Of a stretch of 8,515 bases of DNA, positions 6,757 through 8,515 are shown piece after piece. The notes below the pieces were generated by a model. It was not told the origin of the DNA. It did no database searches and saw only the letters and a list, made by a program, of their open reading frames with translations. The stretch covers positions 1 to 8,515 of the forward strand of contig DASTHS010000075.1 of the NCBI GenBank assembly GCA_035718085.1. Direction: 5' to 3'. The DNA comes from DASTHS01 sp035718085 (GTDB lineage Bacteria > Actinomycetota > Acidimicrobiia > Acidimicrobiales > Palsa-688). A program made the translations under genes and the position numbers. How positions within the stretch are numbered: position 1 is the stretch's first letter; each line of letters starts with the position of its first letter.

Positions 6757-7197
6757 CTACGGGCGGGGGAAGCCCAGGGCGCGGGCCAGCGCCTCGGGGT
6801 CGTCGACGGTGACGGTGAGCGCCGGGTGGCGGATCAGCCCGAGGGGGTCGATGCCGCGCACCGGGGTGCGGGCGTGCACGCAGAGGCCCCTGCTCCGGTT
6901 GGTGGCCATGGTGATGCCCCGGTCGCGCAAGGACAGGCGCGGCGGCCCGATGGTCTTGAGCACGCCGTAGCCGGTGGTGACGTGCACGGTGTCGATGTCG
7001 TCGCGGGGGATGCGCACCCGCCAGGCACCGAAGCGGGCCACCAGCTCGGCGGGGGTGACCGTCACGTCGCTGTTCGACGGGCGCACGTTGAACGCGGCGG
7101 CCGCCGCCAGGTAGAGCGGCTCCCACTCGAAGGCGAAGGTCTGCTCGGCCGGCGCACCGACCGCCAGGTCGATCTGCAGGTCGTTCGGGGCGGGCAC
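6757..7197 (-). CDS. Conserved-looking protein of unknown function
   Basis: A 146-aa protein with no signal peptide, membrane segment or recognisable catalytic motif. The central part, roughly 47-110, alternates short beta strands (AWRVRIPRDDIDTVHVT, then GPPRLSLRDRGITM) and ends in one helix (DDPEALARALG). That layout resembles bacterial PH-like or small beta-barrel domains; this is a guess, not a family assignment. The regular spacing of Gly, Arg and Pro (RTPVRGIDPLG, RHPALTVTV) looks like a genuine, selected protein. GTG 7197 is the start. An AGGAGGG lies 12 bases ahead, longer than ideal. A TACGAC hexamer 6 bases ahead would suit a leaderless start. The frame stays open far upstream, but that extension runs antisense-register through the PhzF gene and is a shadow. 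It lies 101 bp downstream of the PhzF stop on the same strand. Confidence 0.75.
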   Translation of the reverse strand: MPAPNDLQIDLAVGAPAEQTFAFEWEPLYLAAAAAFNVRPSNSDVTVTPAELVARFGAWRVRIPRDDIDTVHVTTGYGVLKTIGPPRLSLRDRGITMATNRSRGLCVHARTPVRGIDPLGLIRHPALTVTVDDPEALARALGFPRP

Positions 7198-7216
7198 CGC
7201 CCGGTCGTACCCTCCT

Positions 7217-7271
7217 GGCCGCCCCGGCACTCGCCAGCGGGCGCCGGGGGCCGCCCCGGCACTCGCCAGCG
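7217..7271. repeat. Pair of exact 23-bp direct repeats
   Basis: A 23-base segment at 7217-7239, beginning GGCCGCCCCGG and ending CTCGCCAGCG, recurs without mismatch at 7249-7271; 32 bp separate the copy starts. Both copies lie in the gap between the PhzF stop and the start of the unknown gene, just upstream of that gene on its own strand. They could be binding sites, a slippage duplication, or remnants of a repeat family. Confidence 0.9.
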
Positions 7272-7298
7272 ACCGCGGGGAGGGATGCCGCCCGGGGC

Positions 7299-8264
7299 TC
7301 AGGGCACCCGGAGGGTGCCCTCGGCCACGAGGGTCACCGCGCCGCCGACGCGCACCTCGGTGAGCTGGCCGCCCTCCACGCGGGCGGAGGCGTGGAGGTG
7401 GCTGGTGCGGCGCATGGCCCGCCCCTGTTCGATGCGGAGGCGCACCTCGGCGTCGCCGTCGTGACCGGCGGCCCAGGTGGTGACCACGGCGACGAGGCCG
7501 GCGGCGGCCGAGCCGGTGGCCGGGTCCTCGGCGATGCCCAACGCCGGCGCCCACATGCGGGCGTGCAGGTCGGCGCCGTCGACGGGCTCGCCGACGAAGG
7601 CGAACACGCCCCGCGGGCCGTCGAGGGCACCCACCCCGACGCCGTCGGGCCGGATCACGTCGAGCAACTCCACGCTGCTCAGCCGGCAGAAGGTGAACGG
7701 CATGCCCACGCCCGCTTCGAAGACGTCGACCACGTCCCGGGTGTCGACGCCGAGGGCGGCGGCGAGCGCAGCGGGCGGCACCGGCGCGGCGGTGTGCAGC
7801 TCGGGGTCGTCGAGCGCCAGCTCGGCGTGGAGGCCCCCGGCCCGGCCCCCGCCGCCGCCCGGCCCGGCTCCCGGCCCCGCGCCCGGCCCGGCTCCCGGCC
7901 CCGCGCCTGCTCCTGCGACCGGTGCCGACCGTGCCACCGCCACGCGCACCGGGCCCACGCCCTCGTCGAACACGCCCGTCCCCGGCAGCGGGATGCGCCC
8001 GGCGGCGGCCAGCACCGCAGCGGTGCCGACCGTGGGGTGGCCGGCGAAGGGAAGCTCCACCCTCGGGGTGAAGATCCGCACCCGGGCCACGCTGCCGGGC
8101 CGGTCGGGGGGCAGCACGAAGGCGCTCTCGGCGAAGCCGAACTCGGCGGCGATGGCCTGCATGGCGGCAACGTCGAGGCCGGTCGCGTCGGTGACGACCG
8201 CCAGCTGGTTGCCGGCGAAGGGCTCGGCGCTGAACACATCGGCGACGACGAACGGGGCGCCCAC
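7299..8264 (-). CDS. PhzF-family isomerase/epimerase-like protein
   Basis: The 321-aa product carries the PhzF fold markers in order. N-terminal strand and loop: PFVVADVFSAEPFAGNQLAVV (4-24). Catalytic Glu46 lies in FGFAESAFVLP (42-52). TPRVELPFAGHPTVGTAAVL (66-85) is the first-domain signature, and GIAEDPATGSAAAGL (243-257) is the matching one in the second domain. The family includes the phenazine enzyme PhzF and many isomerases or epimerases of unknown substrate. No other phenazine gene is nearby, so no phenazine role is claimed. Start GTG 8264 is chosen because the conserved N-terminus begins there and a CATGCT hexamer lies 6 bases upstream, suggesting a leaderless transcript; the frame stays open to 8390, but that extension has no family similarity. 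Residues 117-143 are an odd Gly/Ala/Pro-rich insertion in a hairpin loop. It is cytoplasmic and probably monocistronic or joined with the downstream unknown gene. Confidence 0.92.
   Translation of the reverse strand: MGAPFVVADVFSAEPFAGNQLAVVTDATGLDVAAMQAIAAEFGFAESAFVLPPDRPGSVARVRIFTPRVELPFAGHPTVGTAAVLAAAGRIPLPGTGVFDEGVGPVRVAVARSAPVAGAGAGPGAGPGAGPGAGPGGGGGRAGGLHAELALDDPELHTAAPVPPAALAAALGVDTRDVVDVFEAGVGMPFTFCRLSSVELLDVIRPDGVGVGALDGPRGVFAFVGEPVDGADLHARMWAPALGIAEDPATGSAAAGLVAVVTTWAAGHDGDAEVRLRIEQGRAMRRTSHLHASARVEGGQLTEVRVGGAVTLVAEGTLRVP
7861..7908. repeat. 24-bp tandem duplication inside the PhzF gene
   Basis: Two adjacent 24-base units (7861-7884 and 7885-7908) match at 23 of 24 positions; each begins GGCCCGGCTCCCGG. 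They encode the repeating AGPG part of the insertion in the PhzF protein. The unit is eight codons, so gains and losses stay in frame. Confidence 0.9.
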
Positions 8265-8270
8265 CCCTCC

Positions 8271-8276
8271 AGCATG
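8271..8276 (-). promoter_or_regulatory. -10-like box for leaderless start of the PhzF gene
   Basis: On the minus strand CATGCT (8271-8276) keeps the A and final T of TANNNT and stands 6 bases before GTG 8264. Transcription would begin at or near the start codon. GGAGG also lies here, but only one base from GTG, too close for normal ribosome binding. No -35 was identified. Confidence 0.4.
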
Positions 8277-8412
8277 CCGCCGTCGCCACGACGGCTGGAG
8301 CGCGTCGGTGGCGACGTCGGTCGGGCCGCCGCGGGCGGCGGCGCAGCGGGCGGCGCCAGCCGGTCGGCCGGGGGCTGAGCCGCCTGCCACCCCCGAGCGG
8401 CGCGGCCGGGCG

Positions 8413-8418
8413 TAGCGT
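8413..8418 (+). promoter_or_regulatory. -10 box (TAGCGT) for leaderless start at 8426
   Basis: TAGCGT fits the actinobacterial TANNNT -10 pattern and stands 7 bases before ATG 8426, so the transcript would start at the ATG with no leader. There is no ribosome-binding sequence ahead of the ATG, which agrees. No clear -35 is seen. Confidence 0.5.
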
Positions 8419-8425
8419 TGCCCGG

Positions 8426-8515
8426 ATGCCTTCTGGCCTGCACAGTTCGACCGCCGCCGCAGGGGGGCCGCCGCCGAGGCTGAAGGGCTTTCGGCGGCGG
8501 TGGCCGCGGCGGGTG
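8426..8515 (+). CDS. N-terminus of an unidentified protein (runs off the window)
   Basis: ATG 8426 opens a frame that continues for exactly 30 codons to the window edge with no stop. The visible peptide begins MPSGLHSSTAAAGGPPP, followed by a strongly basic run KGFRRRWPRRV at 20-30. Such an Arg-rich stretch often precedes a first membrane helix, so a membrane or exported protein is possible. The evidence for a gene is the well-placed TAGCGT box, the lack of any other feature in the 160-bp gap to the divergent PhzF gene, and the open frame. Too little is seen to name it. Confidence 0.5.
   Translation, partial: MPSGLHSSTAAAGGPPPRLKGFRRRWPRRV

Noticed and set aside
7299..8264. Phenazine biosynthesis locus
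   Set aside because: Only the PhzF-family gene is present. No phzA/B, D, E or G relatives are seen, and most PhzF-like proteins are not phenazine enzymes.
6757..8289. One 510-codon minus-strand gene joining the unknown protein to the region opposite PhzF
   Set aside because: Only the last 146 residues look like a folded protein. The rest is Arg/Gly-rich and overlaps the PhzF frame on the same strand, so the true start is GTG 7197.
8265..8390. Upstream extension of the PhzF frame to 8390
   Set aside because: The added 42 residues have no similarity to the PhzF N-terminus, which normally begins a few residues before the conserved PF..DVF segment reached from GTG 8264.
7392..8415. Two long plus-strand open frames (7392-8378 and 7477-8415) over the PhzF gene
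   Set aside because: Both are antisense to conserved PhzF motifs and low in complexity.

Overview
The window is very GC-rich and densely coded. Codons end mostly in G or C, GTG starts are common, and gene ends overlap or sit close together. Together with a TetR regulator, a lipobox lipoprotein and an Ig/LamG secreted protein, this suggests a high-GC actinobacterium. An Acidimicrobiia-type lineage fits the overall style, but that placement is an impression and was not tested. No rRNA, tRNA, CRISPR array, transposase or phage gene was seen.

Layout, left to right. (1) 1-2204, minus: the first 734 codons of a large secreted protein whose 3' end lies outside the window. It has a signal peptide, an unassigned beta-rich domain, a LamG/concanavalin-like domain, and at least three Ig-like domains encoded by a 273-bp tandem repeat. 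(2) 2294-2968, minus: a TetR-type repressor. (3) 3017-4006, plus, divergent from the repressor: an alpha/beta hydrolase. Its stop overlaps by 4 nt the start of (4) 4003-5529, plus: a type I Baeyer-Villiger-type flavin monooxygenase. (5) 5553-6650, plus, 23 bp further on: a lipoprotein with a YncE/NHL-like beta-propeller. (6) 6757-7197, minus, convergent: a conserved-looking protein of unknown function. (7) 7299-8264, minus: a PhzF-family protein with an unusual Gly/Ala/Pro-rich insertion. (8) 8426-8515, plus: the first 30 codons of an unidentified gene with a leaderless-type promoter.

The most coherent functional unit is 2294-5529. A Baeyer-Villiger monooxygenase turns a ketone into an ester or lactone, and an alpha/beta hydrolase can cleave that product. 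The two genes are translationally coupled. A divergent TetR gene lies next to a 17-bp imperfect palindrome that covers the predicted -10 box of the hydrolase promoter. This looks like a self-contained, substrate-inducible ketone (or related carbonyl) oxidation and ester-cleavage module. Its substrate cannot be read from the sequence. The downstream lipoprotein may be co-transcribed, but its role is unknown.

The rest is mostly ordinary accessory and housekeeping sequence. Points worth a second look are the operator/promoter geometry, the recent-looking Ig repeat expansion, the low-complexity insertion in PhzF, short exact repeats in the spacers around the unknown gene, and a recurring leaderless start architecture. 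I found no clear sign of a wholly new system.
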